The position numbers were made by a program, and so were the translations under genes. From positions 125,009 to 189,008 of the forward strand of contig JACVRA010000239.1 in the NCBI GenBank assembly GCA_019828545.1: 64,000 nt of DNA. Direction: 5' to 3'. Source of the stretch: Paracamarosporium sp. OC-R06-R3 (lineage: Eukaryota > Ascomycota > Dothideomycetes > Pleosporales > Didymosphaeriaceae). Below the pieces are notes generated by a model. That model saw nothing but the letters and a program-made list of their open reading frames with translations, was not told the DNA's origin and ran no database searches. Below are positions 20,482 through 32,013 of the stretch, in pieces. Every line of letters starts with the position of its first letter. Position 1 is the stretch's first letter.

Positions 20482-23400
20482 CTACGCATTCTTTCCTATA
20501 TCTGCATCCAAAGGGTAAAGCCCGCTACTATTGGGCGATGGTCGAGAAGGTGCATTTTGGGGAGCAGCAGCAGGTACAGAAGCTGGCTGTTGCTGTTGCG
20601 GCTCCTGTGGGGGTTGCTTTGCTTGGGCAGCGCGTGCTTTTTCTGCTTCTGCTTGTTCTTGTTCTTTCAGCTGCTGCTGCGACGCTTGTGGCTGTGACGG
20701 CGGCGGCGACTGTGATGGCGATTGCGGCTGCGGCTGCGACTGTGGAGGCTGCGTTGCAGACTGCTCTGCTGGCGGCGTACCTGTTAGAGGATTGGGGCTC
20801 GTACCCGTAGGTGTCACATCACTCGAGTCCTGACTCGCATTGCTCCTGGTGATATCTGCTCTTGACTCATGGTTGTTCCTTGGGATATCCATCGATCGGC
20901 CCCGGGGAGCAGCTTCACCCTTTGGGCTCAACAAGCCATATGGCGTCGTAAGCTCAGACGAGCTTCCTGGTGGGCTCTTAGCCCGATTCTTCCGGTCTTT
21001 ACGCTCGTCGTGTTCCTGCCGTTTCCTGTCGAGCCATGCCAAGGGGCCACTCTTTTTCTTTTCAGCAGCCTCTTTAGACTCCCCATATGGAACAGAGAGG
21101 TCTGAACTTTGGTGTGAGTCGTACTGCAGACTCCTTCGTCCTCCACCACCCCAACCAGAGCCGCTTCCAAAAGAGCTCATGCTCTTATCGCCTCCGGGAA
21201 CCGACCCATGTAGGTCGGTTTGGCTTGCAGTCGGCGTTGCCTTGCTTCCACCGCGCGTGTGTTTCCAGAACGACCGCTTCTCTTCTTTCGGCGGCTCCTC
21301 AATTTGTTCAGCTTCAGAGTACTCTGTCGCAGTCGAATGTGACCTAAAAGACGCCGAAGGCGACATAGTTGGCTTCAGAGTTGCGCCAGAGTGACGTGAA
21401 GATACCGAATCAAAATTGGTTGACTGTAGCGCCTCCTTTGAACCACTTGGTAGCGGTTGGGGGAACGCAGGCTGAGGCAGAGGCTGAGGCAGTGGCGAGG
21501 GTGGGCCGTCAAAGCCGGCTTGGGACCCTGTTAGTGAATGAGTAGAACTATGTGCGCTAGGGTTTACACCAGGCAGACGCTTCTTTTGCAGCTTGTTTGG
21601 CTTTCGTCCCGGATGTTTTTCATCACTGACCGGAGAAGCTCTGTTACCGGAGAGGATCTGGGTAAAGGTTCGTACTACTGATGAAGGTTCAACTAAAGGC
21701 CCGGAATCCATAGGTCCCTCGATAAGTTCAGACTTCTCATGTTTGGGTGTAGCACGAGGACTGCGATGCAGTGTTTGCTGAGGCGATGATATACTTGCTG
21801 CTTCTGGCACACCAACAGGCGTAACAGCATCAGGTGTAGGTGGAATCAGGCCAGGTGAAGGTGGTGGGAAAGCCCCAGGAATTTTATCCAAGGCCGGCGT
21901 GGGAAGAGCTGGCTTCCCAAAGTCGGCTTGCGGTGGTGGGTGCTGTGGTGTGACAACATCGAGCTTTTCCAAGGGGAATGACTGAGCTCTGGGCTGCGAT
22001 AAGGCGGGCTCTTGGACAGGCTGGACGGGTAGAGTAGACTCCCTCTTAGGTAAATCGATGTGCTTCGGCGGTCCTTCAAGGGGTGTGGCATCTGGTGTGG
22101 GAAGTTCAGGTGTAACCGCTGGCAGTTGGGTTTTTGATTCTTCTGCTGCAGGAGTAGGAGGATCAGAGCCTCTTTCTCTTGGAAAACGCGCTGCAGTGAG
22201 GGCTGGTGATCGTTTGGAAGGGAGTGTATTACTTCGATGGACTCCTGAGCCGGAAGTGAACGCAGACGTCGTTGGGCTGGGTACAGCGCCTGAATGCCGT
22301 GAATGTCTCGATGACGTGGATACGTTTCTACGCACTCCTCCAAATTTACGTAGACTTTCCGCACCAGCACTTGATGCGGCTGAAGCAGACCGGCCAAGAC
22401 TAGACTTGTTTCGACCAGGGGTTGTTGGAGTCCTAGCTTGCGGGGTCGAGGGCCCACTTTCGACATGCTTGACAGTCCCCTCATCGACAGCGGTTCCCTC
22501 CATTCCAATCAAGAAATGATCCTGGTTGTCAATGAGGAAGATCAAGACATCCTGGCTTAACCGATAGTCCTGAGGGGACATATCGTGTTGAGGGTGAGAG
22601 AGAATTCCTGGTTGAAAGATGGCAGCCAAATTCGACGTGGTCATTTTGTTGACATCGGACTTTGCTGCGAACACGGCAAGCAGATCGAGGATGTAGAGGA
22701 GTAGTTGACGGTTTAAAGATGGCAGTTCCTTGATCAGTTGCTGGTATATACGAACAGCGGCATCGGGATCGAACCCTCCAAGAGATGGAGCTTGACCTTC
22801 GATCTGGCCAACAGCCTCGGCTTGGTGGCCGCGGAGGGGTTGTCGAAAGGAGTCATAGTACTGCAATGGGATTATAGGTTCAGGTAGCTGGTTGAAATAA
22901 CGTCGGAGGATGTTTGCGGCATCATGCACGGTGTAGCCTGACCAGTCAAGACCTTTGCCCCACCGTGGTGGAGTGTCGAACTGAGTTTTGAGCTCTTTGA
23001 TCCTTTTCTCTGAACCGGCCAAACGGAAGATGCCCTCTACGTCAGTAGCTACACGCAAGTTAGATCTAAGTTTTGTGTGATGGCTGTGGGCGCCAACCTT
23101 TTTCCTTCAAGAACACCCCACATTTGGCAACAACAATGGGGACATAACCGTAGATGTAGCTTTCGCCGCTCTCATTGAAGAGCGAAATGGCGACGTTTGC
23201 GTAAGGTATGCTAGTAATGAGAGGGACACCAAAAATGCCGCGGGGTACCTCAGGCTCTACAACGGAACAGGTCAGCGCCTATAGGAACAGGAAGCAGTGG
23301 GAAGGCAGCAGCAGGCATCTGAGAAGGCTGCCTGTTGCGATGACACTGGTTACACGCCAGTACCCGTACATGGCGGATCAAGCAACGTGCATGTTCTATA

Positions 23401-23587
23401 TCGTACCTTTTTCCTCTTCCTTCTTCACGCTACGTTTACTGAACTGTTTCCACCACGATGTGAGGTCACGCTTCGCAGAGCCCGGCTCAATGGGCGTCGC
23501 TGGAGCAGGCTGGGGCTCCCCATTGCGGACTCGGGGCGTCGCAAAGGCGCCGTGGTGGTTGCTCACGCCGTTGGGCATGGCTGGCAA
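20482..23587 (-). CDS. RhoGAP protein, Sac7/Bag7-like
   Basis: GTPase-activating protein for Rho-type GTPases. Exons 23587-23407, 23256-23098 and 23048-20482 join in frame to 968 aa. The GAP domain covers about residues 60-270: FGVPL, then YIYGYVPIVVAKCGVFLKEK, then ATDVEGIFRLAGSEKRI with the arginine finger R122. It continues with ANILRRYFNQLPEPIIP and MTTSNLAAIFQPGI. The exon joint K-E-K|A-T-D falls inside the domain and restores its usual sequence. The remaining 700 residues are disordered (Ser, Pro, Gln, Lys), ending in a long SQPQ/PPQ tract. The domain type matches yeast Sac7, which acts on Rho1 in cell-wall signalling. The substrate here is inferred from family only. Confidence 0.92.
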
Positions 23588-24616
23588 GGGAGAAGAGCTG
23601 CGCAGCTCTCCAGCGGACCCTGTCGCCGGTGATGGGAAGCGCAGCGTGTCGCGGGCGCGTCGGGCAACCTTGGGCGGTAACGGGGACGGCGACGGGCAGA
23701 CGTCGCGGGCAGCAAGCGAGAGGACGCGCCTCTGGGCAACGGCTCAGCGGACAGGGTGGCTATCGCGTGCAGGCGATGGGGAGGGAGCGTGGTCGGACTG
23801 TGCGTGTGCGGGCGCGATGCGCTGGCGCGAGAGCAGCGGTCGGAGATGACTTGACACGGCAGACAGAGGTCGAGAGCGCAACGCGAGGCACGAGAACAGC
23901 GGGCGGCGGAGCAAGAAGGGAGTGGAGGCGTGATGGGACGGGCTGGGCCGTTGGAGACGACGTCAAAGGGCCGCAGAGGGAGACGTTGGACTGACGACGG
24001 AGGATGTGTCTTTGCTTGGCGGTGATATCAAGGCGGCACCCGCGTTGGCCTCTGCTCGCTGCGTCAAAGTCCAGCCACAGCCACACGATCAGCGACGATT
24101 ATGTATCTTTGCGAGGTGCAGCCTCGCTTGCCTGGTCTCGACCGACAAAGAGCACCGCCTTGGCGGGCTGTTTCTGGCCTCATGTCGATGCACAGGGACG
24201 ATTAAGAGGCCCCGGCCGCCCTCGACGCCGGTGTTGTTCGTCGTGGGAGCAGCTTTCGTCTGATGGCTGGTGCATGCGAGGTACTTTGACGCCGGCAACG
24301 CGTGATGCAAACACCCATGGTCCATGGCCTGCATCCTCGCCAACATCACGAAACAAGACTCGTCCCCGCGACGACAAAGCAGCCGTGGTGTGCATGTCAT
24401 CCATGGACGCAGAGCTCGCAGCGTGCCGTCCAATGTTAGCTCCGCAGGAGAGCGCAGCCTGAGGCCCTAGCTCCTTCCTCAGAAAATTGGCTGGGGAAGC
24501 TCCAAAGACGTCGCTCCTTCCGTCACTCCGCTCTCGCAACTCACAGACCCAACACGACCTCTTTCCATCAACAAGCAGCTACACTAGTCCCTCCCATCTG
24601 CTCCCAGCTCTACATT
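23588..24616. other. Divergent intergenic region, RhoGAP/tim9
   Basis: About 1 kb carrying two promoters, with GC-rich sequence. Several open frames cross it on both strands, all without recognisable content. Confidence 0.4.
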
Positions 24617-24990
24617 ATGGACTCGTATGTCGCATCCCCTCGCTATCGGGGCGCTGCTAACTGCCACCCAGCCTCTCCGCCTCGGAGCAGCGCGAGCTGC
24701 AGAACCGCATGGAGAAGAAGCAGATGAAGGAATTCATGACGGTACGCAATCTCACGACGAGCCCGCCTCTCAGAATCCTGATGATACTCTAGATGTACTC
24801 CAACCTCGTGCAGCAATGCTTCGACAACTGCGTCAACGGCTTCGAGAGCAAGTCGCTCACCTCGCGGGAAGAGGGCTGCATCATGCGATGCGTTGACAAG
24901 CACATGAAGGGTTCGCAGCGCTTGGGCGACCGGTTCCAGGAGCAGAACGCCGCAATGGCACAAGGGCAACAGGGTGGTTTCGGTCGGTGA
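24617..24990 (+). CDS. tim9: Mitochondrial import chaperone Tim9
   Basis: Small Tim of the intermembrane space. With Tim10 it forms the hexamer that carries hydrophobic precursors to the TIM22 and SAM complexes. Exons 24617-24624 (8 nt), 24672-24741 and 24793-24990 join in frame to 91 aa. The twin CX3C motif is C35-FDN-C39 and C55-IMR-C59, 15 residues apart. The flanking sequence ([20 protein letters not shown], then RFQEQNAAM) is typical of Tim9 rather than other small Tims. Its cysteines would be oxidised by Mia40. The CHY protein at 39974 belongs to a family reported to assist this step. Confidence 0.96.
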
Positions 24991-25872
24991 TTGAATATCC
25001 ACGACAACGCAACTTTGCATCAACGACCTTGCGTATACATGATGCGTACGATTTGGAACTACTTGGCGATACCTACGGGGAGGTTTTGGCTATTGTTTGA
25101 TATACTTCGGTCCGAGCTTTGCATTGCAAAATTTTGTATGGTCGCACAGGAGCGCCGGGACAGCATGTATGAATAAATAGGGTTTGGTCCGGGTCATAGG
25201 CGCAACGATATCCTCTCAACACTTTGGTCACAACCATCCAGCAGACTTCCGAGATGGCCGTCTTCCAGCAATTGCTTCAATGCGATCTGCAATGCGATCT
25301 CCGTAAAAGTTTATTGTGCTCCAGTCCGCATCTTTCGTTCCGTGCAATATTGCAGTGCTTAGTTGAACTCGTGTATCGGTCGGGTTGAGTGTGTCGACCA
25401 TTTCCGTAAAGTGCAAAGTCAAGATTGTGAGTACAGTCTTACCCAACCCGAGATGATACAAAACGTTCAATCCTGTGGCACAATGTGGTAAAAGCTAGGA
25501 CAATTGGCCCAACTTTTCTGAAGAAACGGAATAACAATTCGCAGTCGTGTGCATCATTTGGCTTTTTTGTTCATGCTAACGTGCCATCACCACGCTCCTA
25601 TTAGCAAGCCGACGCCAGGGCTGCATTCCAGCTAGTTGGAATGAGTTTCCGGGAAACAGGCACTCTCCAACACACGACAACTCACACATTCATCATCTGC
25701 TCTAGAGAATATCCACTCATTTGAGCAGCGATGATGTCACTAGCCGTTTCATCGTTAATGCGCCACATCTGTGGCGGTGCATGTCCACCTGAAGCAAGAA
25801 TACCTTGGCCGATGAGGTAGGCCCAGCCTCAACAATGACCTGCTTGTTCCTGAGACGACCACGTGTAGCTGC
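24991..25872. other. Intergenic, nothing recognised
   Basis: Holds the tim9 3' UTR and sequence upstream of the small gene at 25987. A minus-strand frame at 25228-25470 has no recognised relative. Confidence 0.4.
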
Positions 25873-25880
25873 TATATAAA
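25873..25880 (+). promoter_or_regulatory. TATA box of the 41-aa gene
   Basis: TATATAAA stands 107 bp before the ATG at 25987. It is followed by a CA/CT-rich leader of the kind seen in strongly expressed fungal genes. Confidence 0.6.
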
Positions 25881-25986
25881 CTTTCACGCTCTGGACGCTA
25901 TCTCTTGACATTCGACCTTCTACCTCGCAAACAACTACCTTCAACTGAACAACCAACCTCATCCTCTCCACCCGCAACAAGAAACC

Positions 25987-26169
25987 ATGCCTCTTATGTG
26001 GACAAAGCATTTTGGCGGCCGCCACGGTGGTAAGTGGCTGGAACACTATTGTGAAGGTTGTTGCCAACGATACTGACTACGTACAGGCGGTGGTGTCGTT
26101 GTTGACAAACACGGCATGCGTCGTGCTCCTTTCCGCATCAGCTGCGGCCGCTTTTCTTGCTTCCGTTAA
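25987..26169 (+). CDS. 41-aa Gly/Arg-rich small protein with an intron
   Basis: ATG in good context (aaaccATGc). Exon 1 is 25987-26029, and a 57-nt intron follows with GTAAGT donor, CTGAC branch and TACAG acceptor. Exon 2, 26087-26169, ends in TAA. The joint G|GC falls in a Gly run. The product begins MPLMWTKHFGGRHGGGG and ends CGRFSCFR. It is basic, rich in Gly and Arg, with two Cys and no signal peptide or membrane segment. The combination of TATA box, leader, context, strong splice sites and in-frame joint is unlikely by chance. I do not recognise the family and assign no function. Confidence 0.6.
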
Positions 26170-26674
26170 AGATTGCAGTCACCTCTGACGATCCCACGAC
26201 TATGTACGTTCGAGCACCATCGCATTGGCATCAAAATACCTGACTTGTTGAAGCTTATATTGTGTTCATCACTTTGCCTATTGCATCCTAATACCCCGTT
26301 TTGGCGAAGGCGTTAGCAGGTGAGGAGGAACGATAACATTTTACGGCAGTGAAAGGGTAGTGTTGAATGCTTGCACATGCCGAGCACTACGATTCGAGCC
26401 TTGTCGACAATGAGCCTTCATGGCAAATACCTACATAGTTTAATTGCAAGCCGTTTCAATCGAAAAGCCCTCGCCCTTTCGACGTTCTGTTCGACTTTTG
26501 AAGATGCATACAGGCATGAACCGTGACAAAATTTCTAGGTTCAACAACCCCAGTGTGGCTATGATGTCAGTCCAATTGGCTGCACGGACACGCTCTGCGA
26601 CCCCGCCCCCGCAGTAAAAATAAACACTACACTTTTTGTCAATGGGACAGTACCGTCATTCAAGATACAGCAAG
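26170..26674. other. Intergenic between the small gene and the racemase gene
   Basis: No ORF is supported. The stretch presumably holds a 3' UTR and a promoter. Confidence 0.4.
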
Positions 26675-27457
26675 ATGCGCTCAGTCCTCATCATCCAGCC
26701 AAATTCGACGAAGTCAATGACCGATGCGCTCAAGCCGCTCGTCGATCAGCTGCAATTCAAAAATGTTCATCATGCCACTCACTACAGCTCTACAACGACT
26801 AACGACAGCTAGTAGACCGCTCACGAATACTTCACAGCGCCGTCTGGACCGAAAAGTATCAACGATGAAGACGATGCTGCCGAGAGTGTCAAGCACTGCT
26901 TACCAGAGCTGGAAAAAGTGCTCGGCCAGCACGATGGCTTCCTTGTGGCATGCTACTCCAAGCATCCTCTCGTACCGATATTGAAGGACCAAAAGACTGT
27001 GAAGTCTGATCGCAAACCGGTCACTGGTATTTTTGAGGCAAGCGTGAGCACAAGTCTACAGATCATCCACCCAGATGAGAAGTTTGGCATTGTGAGCACG
27101 GGCAAGGTCTGGGAGAAGATACTCTCGGAAGCTGTTGTGGACTTTCTAGGCACTGGATCAGATGCGGGAAAACGGTTCGCTGGTGTTGAGACTACTGGTC
27201 TAAATGCAACGGATTTGCATGATGCGCCGCTCGAGGAGGTGCGTAAACGCATGAAGGATGCGGTGAAGAGGTTGTTGAGCAAGGGTAAAGTTGGCGCGGT
27301 TTGTCTCGGTTGTGCTGGCATGGCTGGTATGGACACGATGGTAAGGGAAGCCTGCGTGGAGGAGCTTGGTGAAGACGAGGGAAATAGGATTCGGATCGTA
27401 GACGGTGTTGTAGCTGGCGTAGCGTGGCTGGAGGGTGCTGTAAGATCAGGATTCTAA
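26675..27457 (+). CDS. dcg1: Asp/Glu/hydantoin racemase family protein, Dcg1-like
   Basis: Two exons, 26675-26764 and 26816-27457, join in phase 0 to 243 aa. The intron ends CTAGTAG. Exon 1 gives VLIIQPNSTKSMTDAL, the first strand and substrate loop. Exon 2 opens TAPSGPKSINDEDDAAES. Catalytic cysteines of this fold are C76 (VACYSKHPL) and C196 (CLGCAGMAGM). VTGIFEASV and FGIVSTGKVWE, plus FAGVETTGLNATDLHD, are family hallmarks. Yeast Dcg1 is linked by co-regulation to the allantoin pathway, and bacterial relatives racemise hydantoins or allantoin. A role in purine nitrogen use is therefore an inference. The enzyme is probably cytosolic. Confidence 0.9.
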
Positions 27458-27785
27458 ATAGCATCCACTTCAGAGGTGTCAGGTACGAACAGCATACTGG
27501 CGTACATATTGAACCTGTGGTAGACTTTAGCTACTATTCCATGTCCAAGCAGCCAGATAGGGTAATTAGCTGCCGAGTGTCGTCATTCTGTCCCAACCAG
27601 TTAGCGTCAACCTCAACATTGCCGCACTCCTCCGCATCCTCAGTTCTTGTTCTATCCTGCACAACTTGAATATCCAACGCCGCTCTACCCTATCTATATA
27701 TCCTATCACTTCGCACACTTTATACTATCCTACCGCTACGGACGGCTAAGCAAACGGGACCAAGGCTTTGTCAAGCTTGGAGACC
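27458..27785. other. Short intergenic region
   Basis: Racemase 3' UTR and F-box gene promoter. No feature is recognised. Confidence 0.4.
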
Positions 27786-29343
27786 ATGGAAAGTTTACCA
27801 AACGAATTATTTATATCAATCGCCTCACATCTGGACGTCGAGGCCCCTTCTATCACCAAATTTTCCCATGGTAAACAGTGCCAGGGTACAAAGCGGGTGC
27901 TCGTACTGGCGATTGTCTGAAACTCGCAGACTTTCTACTTGTGTCTGAAGTTTTCAGAGATCAATAGCCAGCTAAGACACTTACTTCCACCCACTCCTTT
28001 GGTTTTTGAACATTACACTGACTTTGTAACCCCCACCTTTAGAACCAACGACAACACTGACGTGTTCGGTTGATACACCACTCAAGAATCTTTCACGGGT
28101 TTCTTGGCGCTGGAGGAAGGTCCTCTTGCCCATCCTATTCTGCTACTCAAGGCTTCCTCTCGACCGGGACCCACAATGGGTTCCGATTGATGCTCGGATC
28201 CTCGACAGTATGCAGGGTCAGCTTACAAAGCTGAGCAACCACGAGTTTCATGTGTACCAGCGCATGAGAAGTAAATTCAAAAGCACTGGCATGGGCTCTG
28301 CTTTCGACCAAGTGTTTGATGATGTTCTGATCAACCTCTGTCGTGTAGAAGATGAAGACGAGTTCTTGAAGAGTGTGCCACACATCTTGTGGTTTCCGCA
28401 CCTTCCTAAAACCTTCGCCGGTTTCCTACATTTCACACGACAGTATGATTTGTTGCGCCACATCAAGAACATCGTGGTATATACGGACAGGGAATATCAG
28501 CTTCGACACGTCTCTACGGCGGATGCGCCTCTAGCTCGCGCTGTGCACGAGATTTGGGACCACATCTTCTCTAATCTGGATCCTATCCGTGTCGTAGTGG
28601 CTGCACCGCCGAGTACTCTTTCTGCACTTCTGGACGCACAAATGCTAAGCTCCGACGCATGGGCCTTCGACATGAAGATGCACTACATAGAGCTTTCGCA
28701 GCAAAATCCACAGCGCCTTAAACATAGGAATAAGGAATGTCGGCCTTGGGACAACGCGCTGGTACATCGTAAACCGTGGACTCACCTAGGTTACAACGAA
28801 GGCTCATCAATCACCGCATACAGCACGTATGAGTATCATCTCAAACAGTCACCAAAAATGTTATATCTCACACTTCTACGTCTTGCGAAAGAAGTTCTCG
28901 GTTGCTGTAACATTACATCGTTCTCCTTTGTTGGCGTGTTTCCGTTTAGCACAAACATGAACACAGTCATTCACGCCCTAAAAAAGATACCAACATTACG
29001 TAACATACAGTTCCAGATCGCACCAGGACCAGAGAACGATTTACTTAGCACACCTAAAAGGTTGGGAAGGGCGCAGTCTTCGGACCTTTGGCTAGAGTGG
29101 AACGGGTGTTATAGTGGCATTACAACATTACTAGGTACTCAAGAGTTTGGGGAAGGCACAAAGTTTGTGAGCAAGGACTGTGAAGAGAAGAAGGTGGCTA
29201 AAGAGGTGGAAGAGTACATGGAAGGGTTGCAGAAGAGAGGTCAGGGGTGGCGCAAAGAGAGCCATGAGGTGTGGATCAGGGATTTGAGTCTGGATCGAGA
29301 AGTTGTGCCTGATGAACCTGGGGAAGAGGCAGAGCATGTGTGA
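27786..29343 (+). CDS. F-box protein of unknown target
   Basis: Exon 1, 27786-27870, encodes MESLPNELFISIASHLD, an F-box start (LPxEL). A 172-nt intron ends CTTTAG at 28042. Exon 2, 28043-29343, continues in frame (G|AA), giving 461 aa. It next encodes LKNLSRVSWRWRKVLLPILF, the second half of an F-box, and WVPIDARILDSMQGQL. The large remaining part contains STADAPLARAVHEIW and YNEGSSITAYSTYEYHLKQS, which I remember as typical of a conserved Dothideomycete F-box family. It would be the substrate adaptor of an SCF ubiquitin ligase. The long second exon has no ATG near its beginning, so the upstream exon is required. Confidence 0.82.
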
Positions 29344-31126
29344 GAGCAACCCGTAATAGGAAGCTTTAATCCGCTCGACGTACTTTGTAAGCATTAGCTA
29401 TTTCTCAAGATCCTAAGTGCTTATAGAAACGCACCCTAATAAGACTGATGTCTAGACATCTTATGACCACATGCATTTTTACATATAGACCCTCTTGCTC
29501 CTAATCTACACCTTGGTATACCATCGAAGATCCGCGAACATGCGCGTAAGTCTCTCACACTTCTGCAGGCCGATCAAGTCAACGAACTAAACCCTCAAAG
29601 AAACGCGATCGGCAAGTGCATATACTCTGCTGGTACTGAGACAGTCTGAAATGTCTAATTGAAAGAAGTTAGTGTTGAGCGTGTAGTCAAGAGAGCATCC
29701 GTAGTACGCGCACGAACGATGCCCTTTGGTGTTTGTAACAGAGTCCTTGGTCACTACCTTATATTTTGGGGTAGATGCACGCTTACTATAGTTCCTCTCG
29801 ATGAATTTGTCTCACGGGGCGCAGGAGGGAGTGGGGACACGAGAACGCTGAACTCAGTTCGATGTATTTGGGAGGCCTAGGCCGCCTGTGAGACCTGCTG
29901 TTACCACGCCAGTTTTCTAAAAGCGCCGGATCCGGGCCTAGCTAGTGAGAAACGGGATGAAATTATTCAGCATTGTTTTGCCAGGCAATGCTGAATACCC
30001 CGCCAGCAGCGATTGTTCCAAAGAGATCTTCTGTTGTTTCCTACCCATAGTCGTGTATAAGATAGAAACCGCCCACCATAAGCCGTTGAGATAGCTGTAT
30101 CACACCTCTGAAGTTGATGTTTACAACACTCATTGACACAGTGGTCACGAACACAACCAGTAAACTCACAATAACCTAAGTTGAAGTAGATATCTTCTAC
30201 CATTGGTCTAAATGTAAAGCAATTCGCATGCGGCCTTTGGTACAGCCACGTAACTAAACCGCCATGACTGTGCTAGGCGGCGTCGGACCGTCCAGCAAAC
30301 AGGACTTCCCGAGCCCTCAGATGTGGTTCTTTGGAAAATCTTGACAACGCGACAAACACATCCTGGGCCTACGTATGGACCGCCGAACCTTATTCGACAC
30401 AGCTGGAATACTACTTCACGCACCCAAATTCACCGTACTCTATACAGTACGTGGAGTCTGAGTCTAAAACTGGTGACTGGTTTGGAGCGGAAATTTGGCC
30501 GACACGAGCTATTTTGTTCTCGCAGGATTCTCACAATTGCTCAACATGTTTTGGTTGGCGAACAACGCGCCTTTGATCGTCGCAGACAATTTCACACTCA
30601 ACTATGCAACGTGCCCCACCATGCTAGAACAACTATTCTGCAGATACATAGGAAACTTGAAAGTTTCATACACAATTCATACACAATTCAAAGATCGTAA
30701 ATTATTGCGGCAAATGATCAGCAAGAATATGACAGCTCATTAGCCTGACTTAGAGCGGGGTCTTTTGATAATCATGTTCGTTCGCTGCTGGCTTCGTTCT
30801 TTCTACATGCGGAGTTGTTCACTCATTATCCAACTAGTGTCTCTATATTGTTCAGCTTTGACAGGTTTTCCAGATCTTCTAACCCAGAGGTGCTCGAGCT
30901 TGTTCACATGTGGGGTCACTATTTTGCCGCCAACAAAGTGTTCTTGAGATGAGCCGGTTCAATATAGTGCAATAACGGCACTTCATCATAGGAAAAACCT
31001 AAGAGCGATCGTTCTGGGTATTTTCGAATGCCGATGTATATCACTACAACAGGTGATCTTGCGCGGAGGATGAGCTTCAGACCCGTAAGCAAAATTCAAC
31101 CTTGAAAACAGTTAGCGAAAGGGACA
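29344..31126. other. Gene-poor stretch with one protein-like fragment
   Basis: No intact gene. Between 30331 and 30743 two overlapping plus-strand frames look protein-like in turn (SWAYVWTAEPYSTQLEYYF, then FSQLLNMFWLANNAPLIVAD). This could be a frameshifted relic, but I recognise no family. The remainder is unexplained. Confidence 0.35.
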
Positions 31127-32013
31127 ATGTCTCCTATCCTCGATTTCTGCCTGATTCTAGGCCTTCTAGCATCTGTATCAGATGCCGCCCCACTTGCTCG
31201 AGCAGCATGCGATCGAACTATCCTCACCCAAGCCGCAGATGCCTACATCGCAGCCCAAACAGCGGGCTCTCTTACACCACTCCAGCCCGTTTTAGCCTCT
31301 TCATGGATTTACACTGAGAACAACAAAAACACCTCAACCGCGTCTAGCATTCTCACTAAGCCTCTGCATATCGATCATCGCCGCACAAATTATGACCTCG
31401 TCACCTGCGCCACCTACACCGAGGTCGTCGCCGCAAGCGGGCCCTACGTTGTCGGAACTCAAATCCGCCACGATACCGACGGAAAGGTGTCAAGCATAGA
31501 TACAATCGCGAGTACCACAGGGTCGTGGCTATTCAACGCAACGAAGACACTAGAATACGTTAAGAGCGAGGACCCTGGATGGATACCACTTCCTGTATCA
31601 GCGCAGTCGACCAGAGAAGTCATTCAAGCTGCTGGAGACGCCTACCTCGATATGTGGAGCGATGCGCATGCGCACGAGAAGGTGCCGTGGGGGACGCCAT
31701 GCGTGAGGCTCGAGGGAAGCGCATATACGGGGAAGGGCCAGCCCAATGACAGTTGTCAGCCTGGGATTCCGAGTAATCATAACCAGGCGCCGAATACGCA
31801 TCGAAGGTATGTCATTGATCAGGAGATGGGAAGTGTCAGCATCTTCTGTGTGTGGGAGCATATGGTAAGTTTAAACATTTGCTTGTTCAGAAAGGAAATG
31901 ACTAATGAACACAGATGAATGCGGCTGATTCACATGAATTCCGATTGGAAAATGGGAAATTGAGATATGTACATACGATCACCGAATGTGGAGGAAAGAC
32001 GTGTAAGCTATGA
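31127..32013 (+). CDS. Secreted DUF8021-like protein
   Basis: Exons 31127-31864 and 31915-32013 join in phase 0 (W-E-H-M|M-N-A) to 278 aa. A signal peptide covers about residues 1-20 (MSPILDFCLILGLLASVSDA). The mature part has six or more Cys, suggesting disulphides, and a repeated start: TQAADAYIAAQTAG and later VIQAAGDAYLDMWSDA. The stretch VPWGTPCVRLEGSAYTG followed by RRYVIDQEMGSVSIFCVWEHM and the ending ITECGG match what I remember of fungal DUF8021 proteins, a SnoaL-like group. No function is established. It stands alone in gene-poor DNA beside a secreted-type hydrolase. Confidence 0.72.

Noticed and set aside
20112..20810. 232-codon plus-strand frame with Leu/Ala-rich stretches that look membrane-like
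   Set aside because: It is the antisense of the Gln/Pro tail of the RhoGAP protein.
23208..24462. Several Arg/Gly-rich plus-strand frames upstream of tim9
   Set aside because: GC-rich promoter sequence with contradictory frames. The part below 23587 overlaps the first exon of the RhoGAP gene.
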